NCBI GenBank assembly: GCA_028287285.1 | Contig: JAQBPY010000057.1 | Span: forward strand, 1 to 32,691 | Source: Gemmatimonadota bacterium | Lineage (GTDB): Bacteria > Gemmatimonadota > Gemmatimonadetes > Gemmatimonadales > Gemmatimonadaceae | Direction: 5' to 3' | Length of the DNA: 32,691 bases | Shown: piece after piece, positions 1 through 6,900 of the stretch | Layout: every line of letters begins with the position of its first letter | Numbering within the stretch: position 1 is the stretch's first letter | Made by a program: the position numbers and the translations under genes | Notes under the pieces: model-generated | What the model was told of the DNA's origin: nothing | Databases searched by the model: none | Seen by the model: only the letters and a program-made list of their open reading frames with translations

Positions 1-1
1 C

Positions 2-112
2 GTACCCGTCAACGCGGTGCGGTCCATCCAGTATCTCAGCGCCGCCGAGGCCACGCATCGCTGGGGTCCTCGGCAGCCCGGGGCCGTGATTTTCATATCA
101 TCGCGGCCCTGA
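2..112 (+). CDS. 3' end of a TonB-plug-like gene (partial)
   Basis: Frame 2 is open from the window edge to the TGA at 110-112 and gives 36 residues. It contains the stretch YLSAAEATHRWG followed by GAVIFISSRP. This pattern resembles the end of a TonB-plug or carboxypeptidase-regulatory domain, where an alanine/tyrosine/glycine stretch is followed by a short hydrophobic strand. It converges on the EF-G-like gene, with 9 bp between the two stop codons. The body of the gene lies outside the window, so family assignment rests on a short motif only. Confidence 0.4.
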   Translation, partial: VPVNAVRSIQYLSAAEATHRWGPRQPGAVIFISSRP

Positions 113-121
113 GTCGTCCGC

Positions 122-2215
122 TCAGGACGACAGCTGTGACACCTCTGCAATGATCTTCTGCGCCGCGTCGGTGGGCACTTCCTCGTACCCGCGGAAGTGC
201 CTCCGGAACGACGCCCGCCCATGGGTCATCGACTGCAGCGAGCTCGCGTACAGATGCAGCTCCGCCTGCGGTACGACTGCGCGCACTCGTGTTCCGCGAA
301 CCGCCTCCGGCGTATCCGTGCCCAGGATATGTCCGCGACGCGAGGAGAGGTCACCGAGCACGTCGCCGAGTGACTCGTCGGGGGTGACGATCTCGATTTC
401 ATCGAGCGGCTCGAGCAGCACCGGCCTGCACTTGGGCGCCACCGACTTGAACGCCTGGATGCCTGCCATCTTGAACGACATCTCGTTCGAGTCCACCGTG
501 TGATAGGAGCCATCATAGAGTTCCACCTGGAAGTCCACCAGCGGAAATCCCGCGAGCACTCCACGCTCCGCCGCTTCCGAAATTCCCCTCTCCACCGCGG
601 GAATGAACTTGCTCGGAATCGCGCCGCCAACGATGCGGTCCTCGAACCGGAACCCGTCGCCCCGCGGTGTCGGAATGATCCGCACCCAGCAATCGCCGAA
701 CTGGCCACGACCGCCCGACTGCTTCTTGTGCTTTCCCTGCCCCTCGGCGCGTGAGCGGATGGTCTCGCGATAGGCAATGCGCGGACGCGAGAGCTCCGCC
801 GTGACGCCGAACTTTCGCTTGAGCTTGGAGAGAGCCACCTCGAGATGGCGTTCACCCATGCCGGACACGAGTGTCTCGTGCGTCTCCGCATTCCAGTGCA
901 TCTCGAATGACGGATCCTCCTCGTGCAGCCGGTGCAGCCCCAGCTGCAACTTCTCTTCGTCCAGCCGGTTCACGGGGTGAATCGCCAATTCGACCAGCGG
1001 CTCAGGGAGCGTGATCTGCGGCAGCCGGACCGGATGTGCGCGGGTCGACAGCGTGTCGTTCGTGTGCGTGTTGCGCAGCTTGGCCACGCATCCGATGTCG
1101 CCGGCGTGCAGGCACGCGACCTCCGTGCGATCACGCCCGTTGGGCACGGCAAGATGATTGAGCTTTTCGGCCACATCACGGGTTGCGTTGTACAGCTCGT
1201 CGCCGTTGCGAACGCAGCCGGAGAGAATCCTGAACACGCTCACGTCTCCAATATGCGGCTCGCTCTGCGTCTTGAACACCAGGGCCGCGAATGGCGCATC
1301 GTCCTTCGCGTGGATCTCCACGGTGTGGTCGCCCTCGGCGCCCCGGAACGCGTGGATTTCTTCCATCTCGTACGCGTTCGGCATCAGCTCCACGATGTGC
1401 GACAGCACGGCGCGCGTTCCGTAGTTCAGCGTGGACGACACGCAGAAGAGCGGAAACAATTCCATCCGCTTCATCGCGTCCTTCATCGCGGCCATCGCCT
1501 CCGCGCGCGAGATCTCGTCGCCGTTGAGGTAACGCTCGAGCAGCGTGTCGTCCGTTGCCGCAATCGTCTCGATCAGCTCCGCGTAGTAGCGGTCGAACTG
1601 CGGCTGCACGTCCGCGGGGACGTCCGTTTCGTCGTAGGCACCGCTCTTTATACCGCGGGCGTACACGTGCGCCTTCCTGTCAAGGAGATTCACGATGCCG
1701 TGAAACGAAGCACCCTCTCCCACGGGCACTTCGATCGGGATGACCTTCGACGTCAGCTGCGTCTTGATCTGTTGATAGATCGCGTCGAAGTTCGCGGTGT
1801 CCCTGTCCATCATCGTCACGACGAAGAGCACCGGATCGCCCCGCGACATCGCTTCTCGAAACATCCGCTCCGTGCCGACTTCCACGCCCGCCGTTGCGCC
1901 AATGACGCAGAGCGCGCCATCGGCGGCGGCGAGTCCCGCAATCGCGTCGCCCTGGAAGTCCTGAAACCCGGGGGTGTCGAGCAGATTGATCTTGTTGTCC
2001 ATCCATTCCGCGTGCGCGCAGCCCAGGTTGATCGAGTAGCCCCGCTCGATTTCCTCCGGCGCCGTGTCCGTCAGCGTGGATCCGTCGTTGACACTTCCGT
2101 GTCGCTTGCTGGATCCGGAAACAAAGGCGAGCGCATCGACCAGACTGGTCTTGCCGCTCGCCCCGTGTCCCACCACCGCGATGTTCCGAATTTCCGATCC
2201 CTGGTACTCTCGCAT
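122..2215 (-). CDS. Elongation factor G-like translational GTPase
   Basis: This 697-aa protein has the length and order of an EF-G: a GTPase domain, a beta-barrel domain, and the C-terminal domains IV and V that enter the ribosomal A site. The P-loop GHGASGKTS is at residues 17-25, DTPGF (G3) is at about 79-83, and the switch I region reads RGYSINLG. The usual NKxD (G4) reads TMMD here. Domain IV is recognisable by GGRGQFGD, and domain V by EPLDEIEIVTP and GDLSSRRGHILG. These variants fit the EF-G-like paralogue group rather than the main fusA product, so no symbol is given. It acts in the cytoplasm; translocation or recycling is inferred from the family. Its first codons lie inside the 0.48-kb repeat that reappears at 32212, where they are broken. 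ATG at 2215 is chosen because the P-loop follows at the normal distance. Confidence 0.93.
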   Translation of the reverse strand: MREYQGSEIRNIAVVGHGASGKTSLVDALAFVSGSSKRHGSVNDGSTLTDTAPEEIERGYSINLGCAHAEWMDNKINLLDTPGFQDFQGDAIAGLAAADGALCVIGATAGVEVGTERMFREAMSRGDPVLFVVTMMDRDTANFDAIYQQIKTQLTSKVIPIEVPVGEGASFHGIVNLLDRKAHVYARGIKSGAYDETDVPADVQPQFDRYYAELIETIAATDDTLLERYLNGDEISRAEAMAAMKDAMKRMELFPLFCVSSTLNYGTRAVLSHIVELMPNAYEMEEIHAFRGAEGDHTVEIHAKDDAPFAALVFKTQSEPHIGDVSVFRILSGCVRNGDELYNATRDVAEKLNHLAVPNGRDRTEVACLHAGDIGCVAKLRNTHTNDTLSTRAHPVRLPQITLPEPLVELAIHPVNRLDEEKLQLGLHRLHEEDPSFEMHWNAETHETLVSGMGERHLEVALSKLKRKFGVTAELSRPRIAYRETIRSRAEGQGKHKKQSGGRGQFGDCWVRIIPTPRGDGFRFEDRIVGGAIPSKFIPAVERGISEAAERGVLAGFPLVDFQVELYDGSYHTVDSNEMSFKMAGIQAFKSVAPKCRPVLLEPLDEIEIVTPDESLGDVLGDLSSRRGHILGTDTPEAVRGTRVRAVVPQAELHLYASSLQSMTHGRASFRRHFRGYEEVPTDAAQKIIAEVSQLSS

Positions 2216-2233
2216 GCGAACACCTCGCTGCAG

Positions 2234-2494
2234 CTAGGAGAGATTGCCAATGCGTGGAGCGGCGCCGAGCCAGACCCGGAGCGCGTCGTCCAGTGCCTCG
2301 CGGAGGACGAGCGGGTCGACGGCCAGGGCGCGAACGGATTGCCGGCCATCGCTGATGCACCGGAAGACCAGTGCGCCCTGGGGAGCATCGCGCTGTTCCA
2401 GCGCAGCGCTCCAGACCCGTCCATGGTCGTCGGTGAATACGCGCTCGCCACCGGATGGCCGGGCGGGCGGTTGGCGAGTCGAGGACTTCGGCAT
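2234..2494 (-). CDS. Conserved 86-aa protein of unknown function, left copy
   Basis: ATG at 2494 is preceded by a GGGGG ribosome-binding stretch about 7 nt upstream. The frame stays open further upstream, but that part overlaps the terminator at 2566-2596 and is not supported. The protein is soluble, has no signal peptide or membrane segment, and contains the central stretch VFTDDHGRVWSAALEQRDAP. I do not recognise a family. A second copy at 32270-32530 differs at three residues only, while non-coding bases around it differ more. This suggests both copies were under protein-level constraint for some time. It lies 18 bp upstream of the EF-G-like start and may be cotranscribed with it. Confidence 0.75.
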   Translation of the reverse strand: MPKSSTRQPPARPSGGERVFTDDHGRVWSAALEQRDAPQGALVFRCISDGRQSVRALAVDPLVLREALDDALRVWLGAAPRIGNLS

Positions 2495-2565
2495 GGTGAT
2501 GCCCCCACGTCTTCGTGCGTACGCCGTAGGAATGGTGGATTCGGCGCACGCTGTCAAGCGAAAAG

Positions 2566-2596
2566 AAACCGGCCCGCGCTGGGCGCGGGCCGGTTT
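2566..2596. terminator. Strong hairpin terminator
   Basis: A perfect 14-bp stem (AAACCGGCCCGCGC at 2566-2579, GCGCGGGCCGGTTT at 2583-2596) encloses a 3-nt loop. It has A/T ends on both sides and so could work in both directions. It separates the gene ending at 2630 from the 86-aa gene. The identical hairpin occurs at 32600-32630. Confidence 0.85.
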
Positions 2597-2629
2597 CACC
2601 TCATTTCTCTGACGAAAAGAGTTCGTTTC

Positions 2630-2853
2630 TCAATCCCCCGCGTAGTCAAAGGCCAGTCCATCTGCTTCGCGAAGCCGGTCGAGCAGTGATTCCAGCGGCG
2701 CGAACACCGGCGCGGCAAGTCCGACCACCGGACTCAGCGACACCGTGATGGCGCGTCGGGCCCCCTCGGCCAGTCGGGCATCGACAGGCCGGCAACAAGA
2801 CGACGAATGAGCTGTCCGCACTCGCCGAGCAGCTGGCTCGCCGATACCCGGCG
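2630..2853 (-). pseudogene. 3' fragment of an unidentified backbone gene
   Basis: The last codons read ARLAEGARRAI, then SPVVGLAAP, then LAFDYAGD and a TGA at 2630. The upstream part (LLGECGQLIRRLVAGL) is in another frame, so the fragment appears frameshifted. At about 2854 it runs directly into the truncated primase remnant. The same gene end appears again at the right edge of the window (32664-32691). That copy probably belongs to the intact gene outside the window. The family is not recognised. Confidence 0.6.
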
Positions 2854-3673
2854 ACCCAGAAGGGTCATGGCATCGATCAGGGATTCACAGAGGATGATCT
2901 CCTTCGACGTGGCGAGCGCATCGACGTTCCACCGCCGCGTGCGGGGCTGGCAGATACAGATGGAGCGGCGTGCCTTCGCGGAGATCATCGCGCAATTTCC
3001 GGCCGTAGCACTGCACCAGCTGCCCGCGCTCGCCCAGGATCGGCACCACGAGGCTCCCGCGGAAATGCTCGTGGCCACTCTCGCGAAAGAGCCCGAGCGC
3101 GCGAGTCGGCCGCGCAGATCCGCGCCCGCTTTCTTCGCCTTGGATGGCAGCCGGTACGCGAGCGTGCAGTTCGCATACCCGAGCCGGAAGTGATCGATGA
3201 GCTCCACCGAGTTGAGCCCACGCTGCTCGAGGTAGGCAATCGCCTCCGGGCTCGCCTTGAGCGTCTCGTGATAGAATCGAGCACTTCGCGCACGAGCGTG
3301 GTGTCATCGATCGCTTCGGCGTCCTTCGCCTTCGTCGCCAGTGGGGCGAGCGAGACGGCCGGCGCGGGGCTCATCGCACTCCCGCCCCCGAGCCGCACGC
3401 GCAGCAGCTCCATCGCGTGCCGAAAAAGCTCACCCGGTCGGTCCGCATCACCCAGTCGATCGCCGACCCGCCCGCCTGGCACGCGCCCAGGCAGTGCCAG
3501 AGGTTCTTGGCCGGCGTTACCACCAGGCTCGGGCCCTGATCATCGTGGAAGGGGCACCGGCCGATCACGTTCGCCCCGTGCCGGCGGAGCTCCACCCCGG
3601 CCGCCTGCACCAGCGCCACGAGATCCGTCTCGCGTTTGATCCGCTCCAGCTCGTCGTCCGGGATCCGCGCCAT
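2854..3673 (-). pseudogene. Truncated, frameshifted primase (remnant of an older module)
   Basis: This is a decayed copy of the N-terminal third of the primase at 6897-9878. It starts identically (MARIPDDELERIKRE), keeps the CHC2 zinc-finger region, and ends within the Toprim-like stretch after CESLIDAMT. At least four frame disruptions are visible against the intact copy: two extra bases near 3424 (gccgaaaaagct versus gccgaaagct), a missing base near 3275, a change near 3090-3100, and an extra base near 2868. The C-terminal ATPase and the recombinase that follow the intact copy are missing. The remnant shares its divergent promoter region with the XRE gene at 3811. It is best explained as the leftover of an earlier insertion. 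Confidence 0.9.
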
Positions 3674-3708
3674 CAGAAAATTCTGTCAAGGGGATGGAGT
3701 AGACAATA

Positions 3709-3746
3709 ACTCTGATACAGATTACTCCAGATCAGAGTCATATCAA
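3709..3746 (-). promoter_or_regulatory. Divergent promoter with palindromic operator (left copy)
   Basis: The inverted repeat ACTCTGAT (3709-3716) and ATCAGAGT (3731-3738) overlaps a candidate minus-strand promoter: -35 TTGATA at 3741-3746 and -10 TAATCT at 3719-3724, with a 16-bp spacer. It lies between the XRE gene and the primase remnant, as expected of an autoregulatory operator for the XRE protein. The right copy (9914-9951) has the same repeat but a consensus -35, TTGACA. Binding by the XRE protein is inferred. Confidence 0.6.
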
Positions 3747-3810
3747 CTCTCGTTCCCCAAACCCGCCACTATCGCGCAGCTCTCACTATCCGACTTCACG
3801 GGAGCCTGAC

Positions 3811-4164
3811 ATGACGCCCTCCGACCGCCAGTTCACCACGGAGCTCGGCCGCCGCCTCGCCCATCTGCGCCAGGAAGCCGGCCTCACCCAGCAGGCAGTC
3901 GCCGCGCACGTCGGCGTCGCCCAGCAGACCTTGGCCCACTATGAGGTCGGCCGGCTCCGCCTCCCCGTCACGCTCGTGCCCAAGCTCGCCGCGTTCTTCG
4001 GCGTGCCCACCGATGTGCTGCTCGGCGTCACCAGCGCGCACCCCGGCAAGCGCGGGCCCACCCCGAAGCTCCAGCGCCAGCTCGAGCGGCTCTCCCGTCT
4101 CCCCAAGGCCCAGCAGCAGACCGTCCTCGCCATGCTCGACGGCGTGCTCCTCCAGCACGGATAG
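3811..4164 (+). CDS. XRE-family transcriptional regulator, left copy
   Basis: This 117-aa protein has an XRE/Cro-type helix-turn-helix at about residues 10-65. The turn region is AGLTQQAVAAHVGVAQQTLAHYE, given here by its ends, AGLTQQAVAAH and QQTLAHYEVG, followed by LPVTLVPKLAAFFGVPTDVLLG. The basic segment KRGPTPKLQRQLERL and a short helix follow. ATG at 3811 has GGGAG about 7 nt upstream. It diverges from the primase remnant and converges on the immunity gene at 4266, 101 bp away with a terminator between. It probably represses its own divergent promoter. It stays intact although its primase partner is broken. It is nearly identical to the copy at 10014, so the two regulators could act on each other's operators. 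Confidence 0.9.
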   Translation: MTPSDRQFTTELGRRLAHLRQEAGLTQQAVAAHVGVAQQTLAHYEVGRLRLPVTLVPKLAAFFGVPTDVLLGVTSAHPGKRGPTPKLQRQLERLSRLPKAQQQTVLAMLDGVLLQHG

Positions 4165-4206
4165 CACGCGAGCGCGACAGCGCTCTTCTTTGCCGCTAAA
4201 GAAGAA

Positions 4207-4232
4207 GCCCGATCGGATGCACTCGATCGGGC
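4207..4232. terminator. Bidirectional terminator between convergent genes (left copy)
   Basis: A perfect 9-bp stem (GCCCGATCG at 4207-4215, CGATCGGGC at 4224-4232) encloses an 8-nt loop. It lies between the convergent XRE gene (ends 4164) and immunity gene (ends 4266). The same hairpin sits at the same spacing at 10412-10437. Homology between the two modules stops just after it. Confidence 0.75.
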
Positions 4233-4265
4233 GTCTCGCTTCAGGTATGTTGGCCCCGCCAGTGG

Positions 4266-4622
4266 TCAGTCGATAGCCGTATCGGACAGTACTCTTACCC
4301 ATTCTTCTGCGGTGATTCGTGTCAGCTCACGCGTGAGAATAGGATTCGCTAATTCATGTAGCATGGCGCGAAGGCGCTGATCGTCAGTGGGGGCAAGCTG
4401 AACATCCTCGCGTGTCTCAAGCGCATTTGCCCAGCTTTCTATCTCTTCTCGATTGAGCTCTCCACTCAGATACCGCTGTAACACTGCTTTTGCATCCCTT
4501 CCTCTCAAAGTGACAAGCGGAACATCACTATCCCAAGGAAATGTTTGCAATTGTGCCGTTATCGTAGCAGTCGGTCGATCTAGCACGAGTAGAGACTGTA
4601 GCAGGGTCGTTCGCTCGTTCAT
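4266..4622 (-). CDS. Probable immunity protein of the orphan Rhs tip
   Basis: This 118-aa cytoplasmic protein starts 9 bp after the Rhs tip stop codon, with AGGAGA 6 nt before the ATG at 4622. It contains FPWDSDVPLVTL, VLQRYLSGELN, ESWANALETREDVQL and MLHELANP. This arrangement is familiar from small proteins found next to Rhs or CDI tips, with a WANxxExRxD core and a helix ending in ELANP. I cannot name the family with certainty. The role follows from position: in polymorphic toxin systems the gene right after the tip neutralises it. Base composition is visibly lower in GC than in neighbouring genes, as is usual for shuffled toxin-immunity cassettes. It may still be needed if siblings carry the same tip. 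Confidence 0.7.
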   Translation of the reverse strand: MNERTTLLQSLLVLDRPTATITAQLQTFPWDSDVPLVTLRGRDAKAVLQRYLSGELNREEIESWANALETREDVQLAPTDDQRLRAMLHELANPILTRELTRITAEEWVRVLSDTAID

Positions 4623-4631
4623 CTCGATCTC

Positions 4632-5165
4632 CTATGGCTTTATTACGTCGCCACTCATCTTGTCTTTGACGTGAACGATGTTGCCGCTTGGGTCGACCGT
4701 GGTCTTTGTATACTGCATGGTTGTGCCACTAGCATCAACCTGCTTCTCATAGATCGCTTTTGAACCCGGCACTCTTCCAGGCACCTCGGACTGAAAAGCC
4801 TTTCCACCAAGCGGCAGATTGAAGGTGCGCGTGGCTGATGCACCGTTCGGCATTTTCTTTTCGAATCGAGCAAGGTTTGCGGCTTGGCTCTCGCCGAGTC
4901 CGGCACCTCCGTCTAACGACCCGGCTATTCCGATAACGCCAGTCAACGCTGCATCCCAGTTGCCATCGCGCACCGCCACGCCGACATCAGCTGCGCTGTT
5001 TATCAACAACAGATCATTCGCCATGTCAGCGACTGCCGCAACATTGCCCTTCCAGCCTCCTCCGTTAATCACTTGCTGAAGTGAGCATTGCGGCCAAGGC
5101 GTGCAGAGCCCAAACGGATCACTGAAGTTGACGGGATCGCCCCCACCAAACCCGTACAGGTTCAT
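4632..5165 (-). CDS. Orphan Rhs C-terminal toxin tip
   Basis: The protein (177 aa from ATG 5165) begins with the conserved end of an Rhs core, MNLYGFGGGDPVNFSDPFG, then carries a unique tip. The frame stays open upstream through the codons for FTQEDPIGLAGG, up to a stop near 5272, but the rest of the Rhs protein is absent. The tip has a small hydrophobic or Gly/Ala-rich stretch and ends with VPGSKAIYEKQVDASG, QYTKTTVDPSG and NIVHVKDK, a pattern I associate with Rhs/CDI-type toxin ends. The enzymatic activity is not assignable from motifs. There is no convincing ribosome-binding site at ATG 5165, so it may be silent, kept as a recombination donor. It differs completely from the tip of the full Rhs gene at 11295. 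It was probably the previous tip of that gene. Confidence 0.75.
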   Translation of the reverse strand: MNLYGFGGGDPVNFSDPFGLCTPWPQCSLQQVINGGGWKGNVAAVADMANDLLLINSAADVGVAVRDGNWDAALTGVIGIAGSLDGGAGLGESQAANLARFEKKMPNGASATRTFNLPLGGKAFQSEVPGRVPGSKAIYEKQVDASGTTMQYTKTTVDPSGNIVHVKDKMSGDVIKP

Positions 5166-5201
5166 GCCGCCGGCGAGGCCGATGGGGTCTTCCTGCGTGA
5201 A
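5155..5201. repeat. 47-bp direct repeat in the Rhs core end (candidate att, left)
   Basis: These 47 bases are identical to 11836-11882. They encode the end of the Rhs core (FTQEDPIGLAGGMNLY). On the low-coordinate side the two loci stay homologous but diverge, mostly at third codon positions. On the high-coordinate side similarity stops at once. This fits one arm of a site-specific insertion or a homologous crossover point. Confidence 0.75.
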
Positions 5202-5579
5202 GTGATCCTGTCGGCGATGCGTGTTTGATTCTGCTTTTATAAGTCGCTGACGTTCCTTCTCTTAGCTGCTCACGCCTCCGGTTTTTCCATCATACTTTCG
5301 GTGGTTTGGCCCAGACGTGCGTTTTCGAGGGCCGATCTACTCGTTCGTGCCGGTGCAAAGATGGATCCTCGCGCACCTGGTCGCGAGTGTGGTGGGTCGC
5401 ACCGGCGCGAGGAGTCTCGCTCCGCCCACCCCTGTGCGAGCCTGCGGTTGCCGGGCGCTGACGGGACCGCGAGCGCTTGCACGGGTGCGAGGAGCATGAT
5501 GGACGTTGTTGTTGGAGGGAGCACCCTCTGGGGGCGGACGGGCGCGGCCAGCGCGGTGCGATGATCCCCGCGGCCCAGG
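5202..5579. other. Non-coding stretch with inverted repeats between orphan tip and att-like site
   Basis: No open frame here looks protein-like; the minus-strand frames are arginine/proline-rich shadows. Several perfect inverted repeats are visible: CCTCGCGC (5367-5374) with GCGCGAGG (5405-5412), GCGAG (5407-5411) with CTCGC (5416-5420), and GGTG with CACC (5391-5403). The first two are mutually exclusive. If 5202 is an element end, this is its subterminal region downstream of the recombinase. Confidence 0.45.
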
Positions 5580-5665
5580 TTTGCATAACGGATCGTTATG
5601 TAAAGGCGTCCGCCCAAGACGAGGGGGCCGAGGGCGAGTGCGCATAACACGCGAGTTATGCGCAC
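5580..5665. other. dif/attC-like double recombination site (candidate)
   Basis: Two inverted-repeat sites lie 33 bp apart. Site 1 has arms TTTGCATAAC (5580-5589) and GTTATGTAAA (5595-5604) around the 5-nt spacer GGATC, with one arm mismatch. Site 2 has perfect 11-bp arms GTGCGCATAAC (5638-5648) and GTTATGCGCAC (5655-5665) around the 6-nt spacer ACGCGA. The 11-6-11 layout and the arm match the Xer dif site, whose E. coli XerC arm is GGTGCGCATAA. The pair also has the layout of an integron attC: two boxes with 5- and 6-nt spacers, outer boxes GCATAAC and GTTATGC complementary, and an inner CGCCC/GGGCG pair. It lies about 250 bp beyond the 3' end of the recombinase gene. Use by that enzyme is inferred. 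Confidence 0.6.
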
Positions 5666-5682
5666 GCCGGCACCTATAAATC

Positions 5683-5876
5683 GCGCGCAGCGCGTTCCTT
5701 GATCAGCCGGCGCGGAGCGGGCGAGAGCCCGCGGAGCTCGCCCGATCCCGGAGCGAGCGCCCCAAAACGCTCGCGCAGGGCGGCCCACGCGACGCCGCCT
5801 GGGCCGCGGGCCGTGGCGCGACGGACCTCATGCGCTGGCCGTGGGCGGGCGGGGGTTCTCATCAAGCGCGCAGCGC
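5683..5876. other. Highly structured GC-rich non-coding region (possible RNA)
   Basis: The segment is bounded by an 11-bp direct repeat GCGCGCAGCGC (5683-5693 and 5866-5876) and by the complementary pair CTTGAT (5698-5703) and ATCAAG (5861-5866). Inside are three perfect hairpins. One is GCGGGC with GCCCGC, closed by the tetraloop GAGA (5717-5732). The second is GCGAGCG with CGCTCGC (5753-5774, 8-nt loop). The third is GCGGCCCA with TGGGCCGC (5780-5807). CGGGCGAG (5718-5725) can also pair with CTCGCCCG (5737-5744), an alternative to the first hairpin. Whether this is an RNA gene, a folded DNA substrate or merely GC-rich sequence cannot be told here. Confidence 0.4.
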
Positions 5877-5916
5877 ACACGATTTCTCAGTGTGCGTCCC
5901 GATCGAGCGGCTTCTG

Positions 5917-6900
5917 CTACGCTTCTTTCTTCGCTACTTCAGCAGCTAACAGAAGAGGCGCGCGCGTCAGATGGGCCGGATGCGTTCGAGTGTGCACCTC
6001 TTTGAGCCGCTCGATCGACACGTGCGTATAGATCTCCGTCGTCGAGAGCTGCGCATGCCCGAGCATCTCCTGCAGATCGCGGATATCCGCCCCGGCATCG
6101 TGCATCAGCGTCGCCATCGTGTGCCGAAAGATGTGGACGCTGCCGGGCTTCTCGATGCCCGCGTCGAGGATATAGCGGTGTAGTGTCTCCGTCAGCTTCG
6201 TCGGTCGGATCCGCTGCCCACGCGCACTTAGGAAGAGGGCACGGCTCGGCGGTGAGATGCTCGAGCGCATCAGGAGCCGCGAGCGCACCTGATCGAGATA
6301 CCGGTGCGTCCACTGAATCGCTCGCTCGCCGATCGGCACGAGCCGGTCCTTCTTGCCCTTGCCTTCGCGTACCAGCAGCGCGCCACGCTCCGCATCGAGA
6401 TCGGCGCAGTCGAGTCCCACGAGCTCCATGCGGCGGATGCCCGTCGAGTAGAGCACCTCGAGGATGGCGCGATCACGGAGCCCGAGCGGTGTCACGAGAT
6501 CCGGCTGCGCGAGCACCCGTTCCATCTCGCTGATCGAGAGCACGGCGCGCGGCAGTCGCTTGGGGAGTCGTGGGAGCTCGAGCTCGGCCGCCGGATTCAC
6601 CGTGAGTCGTTTCGTGCGTGTCGCCCAGGCGAGCAGCATCCGCACCGAGGTGAGCTTGTTCGCCTGCGTGGCCCACGAGAGCGGGGAGCCATCGGCTTGG
6701 TGGAGATGGAAGAGCCATGATCGATATCGCTCGAGCACGGCCGGCGTGATGGCATCGGCCGAAAGCAGCCCACGCGCATCACACCACTCGGTGAATTGGC
6801 CGAGATGCAGGCGCCGGCTCGCGAGCGTGCTCGTGGCATACCCTTGAGCGAGGGCCGACGCGAGATAGGTCGTGGTGAGCGACGCGAGCGCGCTCGTCAT
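5917..6900 (-). CDS. Tyrosine recombinase / integrase (XerC/D-like)
   Basis: The 327-aa protein has an N-terminal SAM-like core-binding domain (about residues 8-100) and a C-terminal catalytic domain. The catalytic set is complete: Arg156 in TGIRRMEL, a lysine in GKGKKDRL (181-184), His256 and Arg259 in HIFRH, His282 in LGHAQLSTT, and the nucleophile Tyr291 in EIYTHVS. The tail VSIERLKEVHTRTHPA is long for plain XerC/D. The extra helix typical of integron IntI is absent. Its ATG (6900) overlaps the primase stop by 4 bp (ATGA), so the two are translationally coupled. The gene lies 0.7 kb from the proposed element end at 5202 and 0.25 kb from the dif/attC-like site. It probably catalyses integration and excision of the element. 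Confidence 0.93.
   Translation of the reverse strand: MTSALASLTTTYLASALAQGYATSTLASRRLHLGQFTEWCDARGLLSADAITPAVLERYRSWLFHLHQADGSPLSWATQANKLTSVRMLLAWATRTKRLTVNPAAELELPRLPKRLPRAVLSISEMERVLAQPDLVTPLGLRDRAILEVLYSTGIRRMELVGLDCADLDAERGALLVREGKGKKDRLVPIGERAIQWTHRYLDQVRSRLLMRSSISPPSRALFLSARGQRIRPTKLTETLHRYILDAGIEKPGSVHIFRHTMATLMHDAGADIRDLQEMLGHAQLSTTEIYTHVSIERLKEVHTRTHPAHLTRAPLLLAAEVAKKEA

Larger units (their letters stand above)
2178..2659. repeat. Long direct repeat, left copy (at least 0.48 kb)
   Basis: This segment covers the first codons of the EF-G-like gene, the 86-aa gene, a terminator and the end of another gene. It matches 32212-32691 along its length with roughly 95% identity by eye. The right copy is cut by the window edge, so the full repeat may be longer. 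The two copies bracket about 29.5 kb of accessory DNA. Confidence 0.9.

Noticed and set aside
113..131. Hairpin GTCGTCC/GGACGAC as terminator of the EF-G-like gene
   Set aside because: It overlaps the stop codon and coding end and has no T-tract, so support is weak.
923..2689. 588-aa open frame on the plus strand opposite the EF-G-like gene
   Set aside because: It is an antisense shadow caused by high GC; the minus strand encodes a clear EF-G with all domains.
5580..5665. Classical integron with cassette array
   Set aside because: Only one attC-like site is visible in the window, the box GTTATGC deviates from GTTRRRY, and the recombinase lacks the IntI-specific helix.
5270..5880. Several minus- and plus-strand frames of 60-172 aa in the non-coding stretch
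   Set aside because: Arg/Pro/Ala-rich composition, mutually overlapping frames, no ribosome-binding sites; the interval is better described by its inverted repeats.
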